Below, one piece after another: positions 48,240-60,818 of a stretch of DNA of 64,000 nt (position 1 is its first letter; each line of letters begins with the position of its first letter). The stretch is from Tubiluchus corallicola. Taxonomy: Eukaryota > Priapulida > Priapulimorpha > Priapulimorphida > Tubiluchidae. The notes under the pieces were generated by a model that saw nothing but the letters and a program-made list of their open reading frames with translations, made no database searches and was not told the origin of the DNA. The stretch covers positions 17,917 through 81,916 of the forward strand of contig JAQGDQ010000904.1 in the NCBI GenBank assembly GCA_030141605.1, in the 5' to 3' direction. The translations under genes and the position numbers were made by a program.

Positions 48240-51200
48240 ATGTTTAGGGCACGCCCTGATTTGTTTACATGGGATGCTGAGCAAGGCTGTGGTCCCGCTA
48301 AGGTGCCAGAGTTTTTTTCTGGATGCAACGAAGATGTAAAGCTGTATGGCTACAAAGATATACCTCAATTTCTGAAAGGGAACCCATATATAACTGATGG
48401 TTATAGAGCATATTTGTCGCCAGTCCTTATTGCAAAAAGGTTTCCAGACAAATTTAAATCACTATCACTAAATTTGTGTTGATTAAATTTTTTTGTTCAG
48501 TGTATAGGTGGTCCGAGTATTTGTTCAATGTATAATTCGTAATTTTATTGCTGCTTTTCATTATAAGCAGAAATGATTGCTATATTATATAACTCATTTA
48601 TAAAATTATTGAAATGCTTATTTTATTTTTTGTTTCAGTCTATTTTTGTGGTCCAATGAAAGCATCAACATTTGGAGTCATGTCATTGGATTTGTTCTGT
48701 TCTTCGTTTTGATGATCTATGACACCTTCGTTGCTGTTCCTGATTTTGGAGGTGGTGCATCAGATGTGCTGGTCCTTTGTCTAGCTATGACATCCTTTCA
48801 GGTACTAGCTCCTATACTAAATGAAAGTCAGATTCAGGAGTGTTGTTGCTCAGATTCAGGAGTGTTGTTGCTTCATTATGAAAACATGTAAACTTGTTAT
48901 CTGTTAGGCCTGTAATGATACATCAATGTATCGATGCGTCATGATTTCTTTTTTGTGCTGTTTCTGATTTTGGAGGTGGTGCATCAGATGTGCTGGTCCT
49001 TTATCTAGCTATGACCCTTTCAGGTTGGTGAAAAATATTCAGCAAATTAACTTGACCATGTGCTGATAAAAACAACGTGAAGTAATTCAAGCTGTAACTG
49101 TAGAATATACTGTAGATGCGCATCAATCAGTGTATTAAAAAGTAGTTAACCTGACAAAGGCGTTGCTAGCAGTGGTTGAAAATGCAATTTTTTTAATAGA
49201 ATGCTAACTATGTTGTTTGCATATGAACTTGTGAAATGACAAACATGAGCCAGAAAAGGTACCAGCAACAATAAAGTATTGATTAGTAAAGTAAGTAGTA
49301 AAAGCTTTTCTGTTAGCTTACAATGCAAACAATAGCCTATACATTGCACAAGTAATGAATAAAAATCAAATAGTTTGTCTAACTGACGAGATTGGATCAA
49401 TTAAATGTAGTGTAGTAGCAAATGATGCCCAAACTACACGAACTCTCCCTGTACATGCTATGTGTTCCCCCATGCAAAAGCTAACCAACAAAAGTGCCAG
49501 CAGCACATGATTATCCCTTTTTTTTCATATTTTTCTGAGTGTCATCACTGAAAAGTCATCAGGCTGGCTATGCACAGAATCTACCAGTGTCAGAATCTGC
49601 AGTTTCTGTAAATGTACAAATTGTGCTTGTAATGTTGAAGAAACCGCAAATGTAAGAGGTCTCCCTGTCTTACATGTATAAATTTAAGTGCGCACAGTAA
49701 TTTGAAATTTTCTGATGACGTTATGGTATTCAATCAGCTTGTGTTACAACTTGTCAAATTATTCAAGTATCAGAGATTAACAAAAAATTGAAAAGCATGT
49801 GGGAGTTCATCACCACTGACTTTACACAAAAACTGGGACTTGCATATATCATAATCTGAGCAAGTGTCTAGTGAACAAGGAATGGCAGCCTCTAGTGTTA
49901 TATATAAGGTTGTGCACTTTTGTAATTCTTTTGTCTTGTTGCCATTGCTGCTATACTTTGTTTAAAGGACAATTGTGTAGACGTTAATTTAAAATGAAGT
50001 GTGCTCTAAAATATTGAAAAGCACAACAATATTTTAAACCAAAGCTTAGATTAAATAATAATTACTTCAGATAGTTAAATTTTGTTAAACTTTCAAAACT
50101 ACGTGTGGCTCAGCAAATCCACTAACACTGGCAATGGCGCCCTTTTGTCACATCCGATTCGCCGACTAATAGGCCCGGTAGCATGATAAGCATGTCATGA
50201 ATTGTAGTGTTCGTCTATGATGTAGAGCCCATTTTCATGGCATCACATCTTCCAGTAATCTTCGCTTATGCAAATCTTGACGCGTAGGGAAGTTGCCTAC
50301 CATTGCACAAATTGTGGTTAGTTTGTGATGTAAGCGATAGTTGTTTTCGGTTGCCAAACTAACTTTCCAAGCTAAATAAGAAACAATTGCTAATTTTTGT
50401 AGGCAAAAAATGTATATTTTGGACAGTAAATTAAAATGAGATATTGTCCGGTTTTCCTTTAAATCATGGGTTCATACTTGCTCCATATCTGAAAAGCTTT
50501 CATTTTTAACTTTTTGTAGAAGTTCAAGTAACTTCCCTGATCATTATCTTTTTTTGCCAGGTGTGCATGTTCTGCTCTGCATTTTATCATCTTGTACATT
50601 GCCATTCAGAGACAGTTTGTAAGCGATGGCTGATGTTCGACATGACGGGTGTATCGGTTGCCTTGCTGGGTGTCTATCTTCCTGGGACCTATTATGCTTT
50701 TTACTGTATGCAGGTGAATCATATACTTAAGTTCTGAGATTGTCAGTATGAATGCTATAATTTGTATATGACTGTGTTGGCTTCTAGTGAAGGGTTCAGT
50801 CTATATTAGATAACCTACAAAACTGTAATCAGCTAAGCTCAACTCCGTGATCAATCAGAATTTTCTGTCCACTTACCTACATTTATTTTGCCTCAACTCG
50901 ATCCACTGTAGAAAGAAAGGTGGCCGGGCTAGCTCACTGTTCTTCTTGTGCTGATGCATTATGCCAGGCCCGTATCATTGTTTTTCGTTAAAGTCATTCA
51001 GAAGTATACATGTGGCTAGTTAACTTATATATATATATATATAGTTATATATCTGTTACATGAAATTATGTAGTGCAGTTAATCAATTCCCTATCTCCTG
51101 AGATTAAATATGCACTTATGTGCTAAGCATTTTATATTGTTCACTTTTCTTTGCGACCCCTTTCATAGGAGTTATTTGATTAAGCAGCGATGCTATATGC

Positions 51201-54200
51201 AGCATAATTATACTACACTGAAGAAGTATTTTGCTCTATGTGCATTTATGTTTGCCTGTGAATTTAAACTGTTATATAATACCTCATATCATGGGCATTG
51301 CATCGAATCCTACATGATTTTTGCTCTACCAAATGCTCTAATTTTTGTATTCTGTAATCCCTTGCAGATATGGAGAGATTTTTATATGGGAATCTTCTGC
51401 ATTATGTCCTTGGGTGTCTTATCTTGTCAGCTACACAAGGACTTTCTCTCACCTAGATGGACGTCATATCGTGTTACAATGTATCTAACATTAGCTGCTT
51501 ATGGAGTCATACCCTCTCTTCACTGGATCTACTTGAGTGGCGGCTTCGATAGTAATGTTGTACAGGTACTTTGCTACCCATGTTGTGAAGGCTACAAATG
51601 TTTTTACCCATCAGTTATTGCAAGTCATAGGGATACACATATGAAATGATACACATTTGGAGTTACACTGTGATACGATAAGATACTTTTTTCCAAGGAT
51701 ACGAGAACGATAATCTGTTTTTTACACGATATGATATGATAAATTACTTAGAACGATAAAAATGATACTGCACGTTGGGTTAATTATCATGCAACGTGCC
51801 TCAGCGTACATCCTACTTTTAAAGATTGTTTCCCGATTAATGTATATAATTTTTAGCGAAGTTCTCTTCTTTGTATAAATGTGAGCTGAGACAGATAAAA
51901 ATAGTACGTGATTTATTACTACGTAGTATATATTTATTTGTGTTAACTGCACTGCTTGATCGTAACTGGAAAAATACCTCTAAAATTACAGTACTTGGCA
52001 TTCGCATATTACTAAACCAACTGAAGATAGCCGCTATTGCAGGAAGAAAGTACAAGAAGATTATTCAGACAACCAATAAATGACTCTGTTTTCAATATTT
52101 TTGCATAATTGTGGTATATAAGCAAAAAAGCAAAGTGAAATGATTTTATAATGGTGAGCATTATTTACTAAATTCGATACCATAATGATATTCCTAGAAT
52201 AATATCTATACGATAGCTTTAAAATCTAATTTTTCGTATCGATACGATAATCGACAATTATTGGTGCGTATCGGTATGATAATTATCAATACTTAACGCT
52301 ATCAGTAACATCCCTAGCAACTATTAGATACACATCAGTTTCTGCAGCTTTACATTAGCAGATATTTTCGACTATTTTGCTTGAAATTCAATGTGAACGA
52401 TCCAAGCTGTATGAACAGAGAATGGAATGCTGGCAGCTACTTCTAGTCAGGTTCTGTAACCTGTTTCCTTAAACTTACTCTGCAAAGTTGTGTTGTAAAT
52501 TTAGTTGGTTTTTTTTTGGGAACGCCATTCCAGTAGGCTTTAGCTTCGAACAGAGAATGGAATGCTGCCACTATTTCTGGGCTAGTTCTTGAACCTGTTT
52601 CCTTAATCCTATTCTGTAAAGTTATGTTGTAAATTTCGTCGGTTTGGGGGCCATCTGTGCAAAGACAACCTTTGCTTATTAATTTTTATTACTACAGATT
52701 TGTTACTACGGGAAGCACCACTTCACGTTTTCATAAGTTTTCTTTAAATAAAAGCTGATTTCATAACTTAAAGCTCGACACGTATTTCACTAAGGTTAGC
52801 GTCATTCAATATGTTTCAAATGCTGTTGAACATAACCTGCAAGACTCGAATAATTTCTTTTGTAGCAGCTGAACATCTGTTTAACTTTGTTATAAATAGT
52901 GAATGTTTAAGGTAAAAGGTGTAGAAATAAACATACGTTTTTGTGTCTATATTTTGATATCTGTAAGGCTGCCAATGACTAAGTTGTCATTTCAGTGTTG
53001 TGTCATCTCATATTTCAAGCACAAGAAAACACTCTAAATAAAGCTGAAAAAATTCATCTTGAAATTTTGTATCACTTACATGCTGTCTTATTGTGCACGT
53101 GGCTTATGAGCAGTAACACTGTAGAAAGCTTGTAAATTTTAACTCCCGCGCCAACCGTTAAGCGCAAACATTTTGAGGGTAATTCATTTAGAATAAGTTT
53201 AGATAACCTTGCCTTAAGTTTGAAAAAATATTCAGAGCATTTGTAGCACACTTTTCGCTAACTAAAAAAAAGTTTAAATTACTTTATATCGTCAATAACA
53301 TCAGTAGAGTGTTTTTAGTGACTGAGTGGTGCATTGGGATGGTGGTGCAGTGCAGTTTTATCAGGTGGTGCTAATATTTTAAAGTATTAGAAATTTTCTC
53401 TTCTAATTACATAAGTCTTTCAAACACGTAAGCGTAATGGAGAGTAATATAACTATGTTTGGAAAGTTTTTTTGAGACCTATTTTAAAATAGCCTTTTTT
53501 CCCCTTTAAATATGGAAATTAAAAATTAGTATTTTTAGTTAATCCTGCAAATTGCTTAAATTCTAAAATTAAAAATTAAAATCAGTTTTAAAAAAAGAAA
53601 TCTTGATTTTTCCCCAATCAAAAAGTGTAAAAATTTGTATAGTTGTTTTTCAAAACTAGAGCATTGTAACAACTTTTATGCAATACAATAGTCGCCAACT
53701 TTGGGACCCATGTGTTTTGACCCATTTAACCAATTGAACCTATTAACCCATGGCTGTAGTATTACTGCTATAGAAGTATGAGTCATCAGCTTACTATGTA
53801 CTGCAAGGGCCTTTAATCAATTTTAGAAACAAAGTAATGCCTAAATTCCTTTGTGCAGTTAAAAATTAGAAAAAAATATTATAGAATATTAATTTATATA
53901 AGTGAATTAACAATAAATTAAAAAGTATACTTTTACAAATCACACAAGTCTGAATTTAGCATGACTAAAACAGTTCTGAATTGTCTGCTCACTTACATTG
54001 CTCCAAAAAATAGCTAGTAAATGTGCTGTACCTGCATCTTAGACTATTAACTCATTAAGCCTGAAAGGGTGATTTGCAACTAGAGCATCAAAAGGAAATC
54101 GTTAGGCAAATGATTAAATGTTTAGCTTCCAGAAATTCTTTGGGTAACGAGGTTAATTGCAGTAGGCGAGCGGGTAACAGATTCAAAGCAAAACCACTAC

Positions 54201-56777
54201 GCTAGCAGAATTATCGTATAACAAACGTACCTGCTTGCAAACAAAATGGTACTTAACATGATTATTTCTACATATATAATGCCCAAAAGGGAAGTAAAGA
54301 TGACATAAAAGTAGGAAAGGCTGTTTGGGCACATACAAATGTCTTATTTTAAGTACGTGAAGGAAAAATATTGAGTCAGTTAACCGAAGTTATTTGAGTC
54401 AATTACCGATAGTTTTTATGTATATTCAAATAAAATCAGCCCGTTCCAGGCATTTTTGAGTCAGTTAAGCGATTGAGTCTATTAGTTGTGAGTCTATTAA
54501 GCAGCGACTACTGTACTATCAAAAACAATTCAGTATTTGTATAGTCATGATGGAACTGAGCCTTTTTTATCATTATTTTTGTGCACCATACTAATGTTGA
54601 CTTTTCCTGGAAGTATATGCATTTTTTGCTGTTGCTTCCTACAATTTTGCCTTTTAATTCTAATATTCATGCCAGTTGCCTATTAGTCCACATCTTCACC
54701 TGGGTCTTATATTTGCGAAATTTTCACCAGAAAATTGTTACCCTGATTAGTACATCTTGTGTTTTAACCTATATATTTTGATTGTAGTTTCTTGCCTTCC
54801 ATTGCCATTCAAGACAACTCACAAGTTCCCTTCTTTAAAAATTAGTATAATTATTTTACTTTCTGTTTGTGATATAAGCTTGTATATTATCTGAAACTTA
54901 ATGAATGAAATAACAGGGAAAAATACAATTTAAGAAAAAATAACAGCATCTATTGTTTTTGTAAAATAGCTTTGTTACAGTCTACAATCTCTGAGTAAAA
55001 TTTCGCTTTATATTGAAAGAGGGTGTAAAAGACCGTATGGTCATTCCGTTTACCCATACTGTTTAAATATTTAGCTTCATCTATTTATTACATGCTGTAA
55101 ATCATGGTTATGTGTGAAATAACGCTCTTCTGTCTTATTCTGGTCACTGGCCTAATTTGGGACACTATGCACAATGTAAAAAAAGCAATTACAGTGCTTT
55201 CGTACACAAATGGTTAAAACCATGATTTTTTTTTATTATTTTCAGAATTTCATTCCGAAAGTTATTGTTATGTACTTACTGTGTGCTCTTGCATTTGGCT
55301 TCTTTATCACTTACATTCCTGAAAGATGGATGCCAGGTATATTTAACATTGATTACTGCAATGATGTAGTGGTTACCTTGACTAGCTTGATCTAGTGCAC
55401 AAAAGAATTACCCTTGCAGTGTGGGTCTGAGTTAGAAACCAAACCAGTTTTTAGAAAGCACTTGACCAGGTGTGTGCACAAAAATGATGAAATTATTCTA
55501 GGGATGCAATTATTAATGCCAAGTTAGCAAAATATCTGTTTCATGTATACACAAGAAATGTAAATTTCTAATGTTGAGTGTTTGCCTGCATGTTTGGAAG
55601 AAACAATCATCAATACTAAACTAAAACAAACTACAGGCATTTAGCAGGAAATCTTTTTATAGTAATGAGCATTCTCTTTTTTGATGTGTGCTACATACCT
55701 ATTCCAGGCAGCTGTCATACTGTTATGTGGATATGTGTAATAATTATATTTTGCTGCCCTCCAAGGCAATACAAGGTGGTTAGAGGCTGTCTAAAATATG
55801 TGATCCATAGGGTACAGAATTAAGTCACAGAGAACAATGGAGCTATGTTAGCGGCACCAAATTAGGAAAACTTTTCCTATGTACGTTGTAATGGGAAAAA
55901 AATTCCAACCTTCTTAATTGTGCAACAAAAGCTTGTACTGAAAATACAGAATAAATGATACACCCATTGAGAGTTTACCACATTAACATCTCTACAAGCA
56001 AAATTATTTTTGGTTTAATAATTTTACGGAAGAAATAAAAGAGGAACTTGACCTGTTAAAATAAAGAACTAGTTCATATAGGTTTTGAAATGAAACTCAA
56101 CTAATCTTAAGTTACTGAAGAGTGTAACAGGTTGTTGAAAGGGGTATAGCACTCGTGCTGCAATATAATACTTGCAGTTTGGTAGAAATACTGGAGGGGG
56201 AGTAACAAATGATAGTATGTATATTTAAAGTCCTATCCTAAGCTTAGAAAATACCGTTAAAGGTCTATATAATTCCAACAGACATCTGTGAAGTTTTTTT
56301 AATGCATTATTATGATTACACAAAGAATTCATAATTATTATTAAACAAAAGAGACATAAATTAAATAACTTGCCTAATCAAAAGAAACAAGTTTTACAAT
56401 GAGTTTATAAATAAATTGAACATCCCTAATGAGAGTAGGATTTTAAGTTGTAAAAGCTTATGTTACAGTGAGGATTTGGTTTGACTTTAAGACTTATCCT
56501 AAGCTTAAAAACCCTGTTAATGTAGCTTTTTGGTTGTGTAATTTAGCATATCTATTACACATTCGCATGCCATTGTTTACAAATGGTTTTAATAATGAAA
56601 AACTTTGAGGAAGTATTACTCATAGTTTATCATTTTCGTTATTTTCTTGTAGGAAAGCTAGATTTCATCGGACACAGCCATCAGTGGTGGCATGTTATTT
56701 TGGTCATTGCTCTGTACTGGTGGCATAACTCTGGTATTGAATTTGGTGCATATATGATTCAGCAAAGCTGCCAGTAA
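48240..56777 (+). CDS. PAQR3: PAQR3-like progestin/adipoQ receptor (Golgi RKTG type), six exons
   Basis: Exons 48229-48439 (ATG at 48240), 48639-48801, 50561-50713, 51368-51565, 55246-55336, 56653-56777 join in phase to 309 residues; human PAQR3 is about the same length. LKGNPYITDGYRAYL (45-59), SNESINIWSH (72-81), CSAFYHLVHCHS (126-137), YGVIPSLHWIYLSGG (217-231), IPERWMPG (262-269) and HSHQWWH (276-282) follow PAQR3 closely. His131, His278 and His282 are the expected zinc ligands of the seven-membrane hydrolase-like fold. In vertebrates PAQR3 sits in the Golgi membrane and tethers Raf kinase. The frame is open upstream of 48240 to the acceptor at 48228, so a further coding exon (perhaps 46404-46638) is possible. 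AATAAA lies 54 bases after the stop. Introns 2, 4 and 5 carry repeat insertions. Confidence 0.92.
48828..48871. repeat. 22-bp tandem duplication
   Basis: CAGATTCAGGAGTGTTGTTG is repeated twice just after the donor of PAQR3 exon 3. Confidence 0.85.
48955..49026 (+). pseudogene. Partial duplicate of PAQR3 exon 3
   Basis: Reproduces GATTTTGGAGGTGGTGCATC through CTAGCTATGAC...CTTTCAGGT of 48733-48803, including the donor, with a 2-bp loss (ACATCC to ACC) that breaks the frame, and no acceptor. Confidence 0.8.
51018..51044. repeat. AT dinucleotide tract
   Basis: (TA)n in PAQR3 intron 4. Confidence 0.85.
51628..52316. mobile_element. Degenerate hAT-like element rich in ACGATA repeats
   Basis: Starts TAGGGATA and ends ATCCCTA, with arrays of GATACGATA-type motifs inside both ends. 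Flanks GCAAGTCA and GCAACTAT are weakly alike (8-bp site expected for hAT). No transposase frame. In PAQR3 intron 5, 62 bp after exon 5. Confidence 0.55.
52413..52650. repeat. Two diverged ~135-bp tandem copies
   Basis: GAACAGAGAATGGAATGCTG starts both copies (52413, 52548), followed by AACCTGTTTCCTTAA and GTTGTAAATTT in each. PAQR3 intron 5. Confidence 0.8.
52660..55245. other. Remainder of PAQR3 intron 5
   Basis: A+T-rich intronic sequence with no exon, RNA gene or repeat array that I can support. Confidence 0.4.
56256..56491. repeat. Dispersed repeat, short copy
   Basis: The counterpart of 4437-4860, in the last intron of the PAQR3-like gene. It is bracketed by similar TCCTAAGCTTA motifs at about 56236 and 56497. 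Confidence 0.75.
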
Positions 56778-56830
56778 TTTCTGTGCTAATTTGGCGAGTT
56801 GTATGCTTGCTAAATTGTGAGATGACCACA

Positions 56831-56836
56831 AATAAA
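56831..56836 (+). promoter_or_regulatory. Polyadenylation signal of the PAQR3-like gene
   Basis: AATAAA lies 54 bases after the stop codon on the coding strand. Confidence 0.65.
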
Positions 56837-56839
56837 GTT

Positions 56840-58007
56840 CAAATATGGAGTGAACAACACAGCAACTGTGTAAGAAACTGCACTACGTATCGCAACAAAG
56901 ATCTTACTGACTGATCAGAATGATGCTTTGATTATTGCCAAGAATCTAGTCTTAACATTTATAAACAATGTGTAATATTACCGTGGATATTATTTATGAC
57001 AATCATTGTAAACATGAATACAAATTTTATTTATAAATATATGCACTTCTGCAGCTTGCTGTGTAATTATATCGTCTTATTTTGAATATGTTCACTGAAA
57101 AGCTTCTTTTTTTTCTGTAATGTATTTCGTAAATTTTACAAGTTGGAGTAAATCTACGAAATCATGTAGCATGCATAACTTTTTTGTCCGCAAAATCTGT
57201 ATTAATGCCAGCTGCTTTAGGTCACACAACAGATTTTAAAATACAATTATTTTGTAGATATATCACTGTCTTAGTAGTCCTGTCAAAAAGCTACCGACTA
57301 GTCAGTTGAACTGCAAATTTTTTTAGTTCGTGATGTTCTGCTGTCGAAAAGCAGAGTACTCAAAATTATTTTAACATTTGTATGTTATTTGGGGTACCTT
57401 CTTTGATATCACATCAGACTATTTGAATTAACGTATTTGCTATCAAATAAATTCAAGAGAAGAGAAAAGTTTTAATGTATTTTTGCTTCTCAACAATAAC
57501 AGGTGCCTAATACTGTAAAAATAATTACAGCAATTTTTAATTTATTCTCACTGCAAAATCACAAAATTAAATAAGCTGTGAAACTTATTTTATACTAAAT
57601 AACTGTCATCCCTTAACTATTATACTTTTTGTACAGTGACATGTGCACAACTGACATGAACATACATTATTAAGTTTTGATAATAGTTGGTTACTATGTA
57701 TGCAAAGTAGGTTCAATTCATGAATACAATTTTGGGCATTCTATACAGCGACATGGCAGCTTTTAACAATTTATGCGATGCAAGTTAATTTTTTCCAGAA
57801 GTAATCATATTTCTACTAGACTAATCAACTACTAGACCAGTCACAAGTAATTATTGTTATGTAATAACTCATTGTTATTATATCGCAAGTTTACATATTC
57901 CATCTTCTTTCATCAATTTGGTCAAGATTAATCTTCTCAATAAAATTATCAATGCAGTACTGCAATATTTTACTTATTTCTTTGCAGCTGAGTAGCCTTT
58001 CAGTGTG
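56840..58007. other. Convergent intergenic spacer
   Basis: Lies between the 3' ends of the PAQR3-like and TMEM249-like genes. A+T-rich with nothing recognisable. Confidence 0.5.
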
Positions 58008-58173
58008 TTTATTATCTATAAGACAAACGTTAATTGGAATTAACACATTTTAACTGTGTGGGCATGCACTGCAAATTCAACGATGTTTTCATCCGTATAC
58101 TCTAAAATACAACACAATTCTTAAAATTAATGATGAATAAACTATAAAATTAAATCACGATTGATGTGTAAAG

Positions 58174-58821
58174 TCAACAATTATAGGGACATCTGTGCCG
58201 TATTACATGAAACTTTGACTTGTCAGCTACATCAAAATAATTCATTTGAAGTCTTTGAGCTAGCTTTTTGGCGAGCTTTCTCATCTTGTTCACGTTAGCA
58301 GAGGCTCTGGTTATGCACACTTCTTCACAGTGGAATCCATTTATGACAATTGTCACGTACTGGTCACCATTTCCACTCTGCTGTCCTTTCAATCGAATAT
58401 AGAAGTTATGGGCGTGACCTCTATAGACCAACTGCCCTCTTTGATGGTACTCGTAGTCCTCATTCTCTGGACAGAATACCAGTGCATTTGTGCCTCTTGA
58501 TTTAAAGGCAAAATACAATGACATTAACATTGCTATAGCTGCCAGAAACGTTGTCTGTTCAATGTGAGTCGTGTAATATGTACTTATGGCAATCCACGCC
58601 ACTACACTTAACAGGAAAAAACCAATTGCATAAAGAAACGTAATGGATTTTACATAAACCACATAAACATTGGGCAGTACCTCTACGAATGGATAAATTG
58701 GATTTTGCTCTAGTTTTTTCTTAAATACATCTTCAGCTCTCTCCCACAGATGCAAATCCCAAACGACAACTTGAGACTTCTTTGGTAGATAACTTTCATA
58801 CATTTTGAGATTAACATGCAA
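58174..58821 (-). CDS. TMEM249: TMEM249-like protein (putative sperm cation-channel-associated)
   Basis: A single uninterrupted frame of 215 residues; human TMEM249 is of similar size. NPIYPFVEVLPNVYVV (40-55) and AQRLQMNYFD (188-197) followed by VIRH match the conserved parts of TMEM249. Two hydrophobic segments (about 57-80 and 89-106) form a membrane hairpin, followed by a C-terminal domain of about 105 residues. In mammals TMEM249 is an accessory component of the CatSper calcium channel of the sperm tail. A second Met at residue 7 is an alternative start. The lack of introns is unusual next to the other genes here. A minus-strand AATAAA at 58008-58013 fits the 3' end. Confidence 0.85.
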   Translation of the reverse strand: MHVNLKMYESYLPKKSQVVVWDLHLWERAEDVFKKKLEQNPIYPFVEVLPNVYVVYVKSITFLYAIGFFLLSVVAWIAISTYYTTHIEQTTFLAAIAMLMSLYFAFKSRGTNALVFCPENEDYEYHQRGQLVYRGHAHNFYIRLKGQQSGNGDQYVTIVINGFHCEEVCITRASANVNKMRKLAKKLAQRLQMNYFDVADKSKFHVIRHRCPYNC

Positions 58822-60750
58822 AGTTATAGTGGTACCTAGTTAATGGACTACAACTCTGAAAATGATGAATCTCAAACTGTTTCATTTTTTAATTAACAAT
58901 GCCTGATATTTCTGGAAAGCATTGTTTTTATTATAAATGTATATTATGCCCATTGTTTTCAAAAACAATCACACAGCTAATTTAGTTCATTTCCTTCGGT
59001 TGGAACGTTCTGCATTTTCACTGGTTGCTCATTTCATATGTAATACTAAGGGTTTATCGGTACGCAGTTACTCTGATCTTTTCTTTTGCTTGCTTTTAAA
59101 CTCATTGTTAACATTTTGCTATCATATTTCAATATTACAGTCTTATGAAACGTTTTGAAAAGAACTTGAATACCTTGTTTCACTAGAAATTTAAAGAAAC
59201 TCAATTGATTATAGGCTCACCAACCTTCTCATTTTGGGTCTGTTCCAAACTTTATTTGAATTAGCTTTACAAGTTTCATTTTGACTTCTAAGAAGTGCCC
59301 ATCTTGTCAGGTGCACCATTTCTTTCAAAACTTATGCTTCTGTCAGTTCTGTGTCTCAAAAATTCCGTTCCGCAAAACCGGCTCACAACTTTCAGTTTTT
59401 TGTCCTTGACCAGTATAATTAAGATGACAAACCTTTCAAGTGAAGTGTAAAATAGATCACCAGTTAAAATTCCAAACGCAACTCGTAAGATCCATCAAGT
59501 ACAATGTACAGAATATAGATACAATGGAAAGTCAAGGAAAGTAAACACTTGTGTTGGGAAAAAATCTGATGCAATTTTTTTGATGTGAAACTATCAGAGA
59601 TGAATTTTCTTAGTGTCACATCATAACTTGGTTTCGAAATTTAAATTTTCATACTTCACAGTGTGTGGGTGTGCATGCATATGGTGACCTGCAGAATGTG
59701 CCAGTTCAAAACGATTTCAAAGCCAGGTGTTAAAAACTATAGTAACAACACTTTATTATTAAATATTTTACTAACAATGCAAAAACACTGCAAGTCAACA
59801 GATATTATTACAAATGTGCGAGGTAGAAAAACAAATATAAAAAGGCTCTCAGAACTATTGAACATGTTTAACCTAATGTTAAATTAAGGAGAATATTCTA
59901 CAAAATATAAGTTAGGCAGATATGTCATTAGATCAAAAAGTTGATGCATGAGCTTCTATTTATAGCTACGTGTAGACAGATTTTACACAGTGGTAGCAAA
60001 ATGAACATTAAAAATCCTTTGGGAATGTGGCCAAATGCAAATGATGTGGCAGCTGTGCAGTATAAACTTAATCGTTTGCAAAATTTAATATCCTTTCCCA
60101 CTTTTTACATTTACCATGGTGTTAATTTACAACAATAGCTTGACAAATTTTAACGTTAAGATCTAGATTCCATTTCTAACAAGCAGCATCTGTAGCTTAC
60201 GGCTGGTGCCCATATTTACCAATGTTTGGGGCCATGTTTAGGGTAGACATTTGGCAGGTGATGTGAGAACGTCATTATGATGCAAGGTAGGTTAGCTATT
60301 TCGTCATGACATTGTTATCTAACTTCACACGTGCGTGCTAGCAGCAGATGGTGCTACTGCTGATACTAATAGAATCCAATGATGGCAATCCATTAATTAA
60401 CACAAGTGATTTGTTGCTGCCTTTTGGAGGAAAAAGAATAAAATGAAAAAAAAATCTACATTGGTGTGATAATAATATCAATATAAGGGGCAGGTAAGTG
60501 GTGGGATATATGATAACACCATTATAATGCCAGATAAGCAGGTCCTCAAAATCGGCATAAAGCTTGATATTGTTATAATTATGTGGATGGCTTCTTTTAG
60601 ATGGGTCAGCTCCTGCATATCATAAAAAGATGTGGAGTTTGAGATCTGCATTTGCTGCAAACTAATCCTTAATATCAAATTACTTAGTATCTTCAAATCT
60701 TTCCTTTTTACTCAACATTAAAAACTGCTTGGAGGCCCAGACTTGTCATA
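58822..60750. other. Spacer between TMEM249-like and BK-beta/TipE-like genes
   Basis: Should contain the TMEM249 promoter and the 3' UTR of the channel subunit gene. Short open frames have no motifs. A minus-strand ATTAAA near 60754 may serve the channel gene. Confidence 0.4.
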
Positions 60751-60818
60751 GGCTTTAATAATATTAACAAAGAAAATCTGAAAGGTCCTTGAGCATGTAT
60801 GTCAGTGTAAAATAGCAT

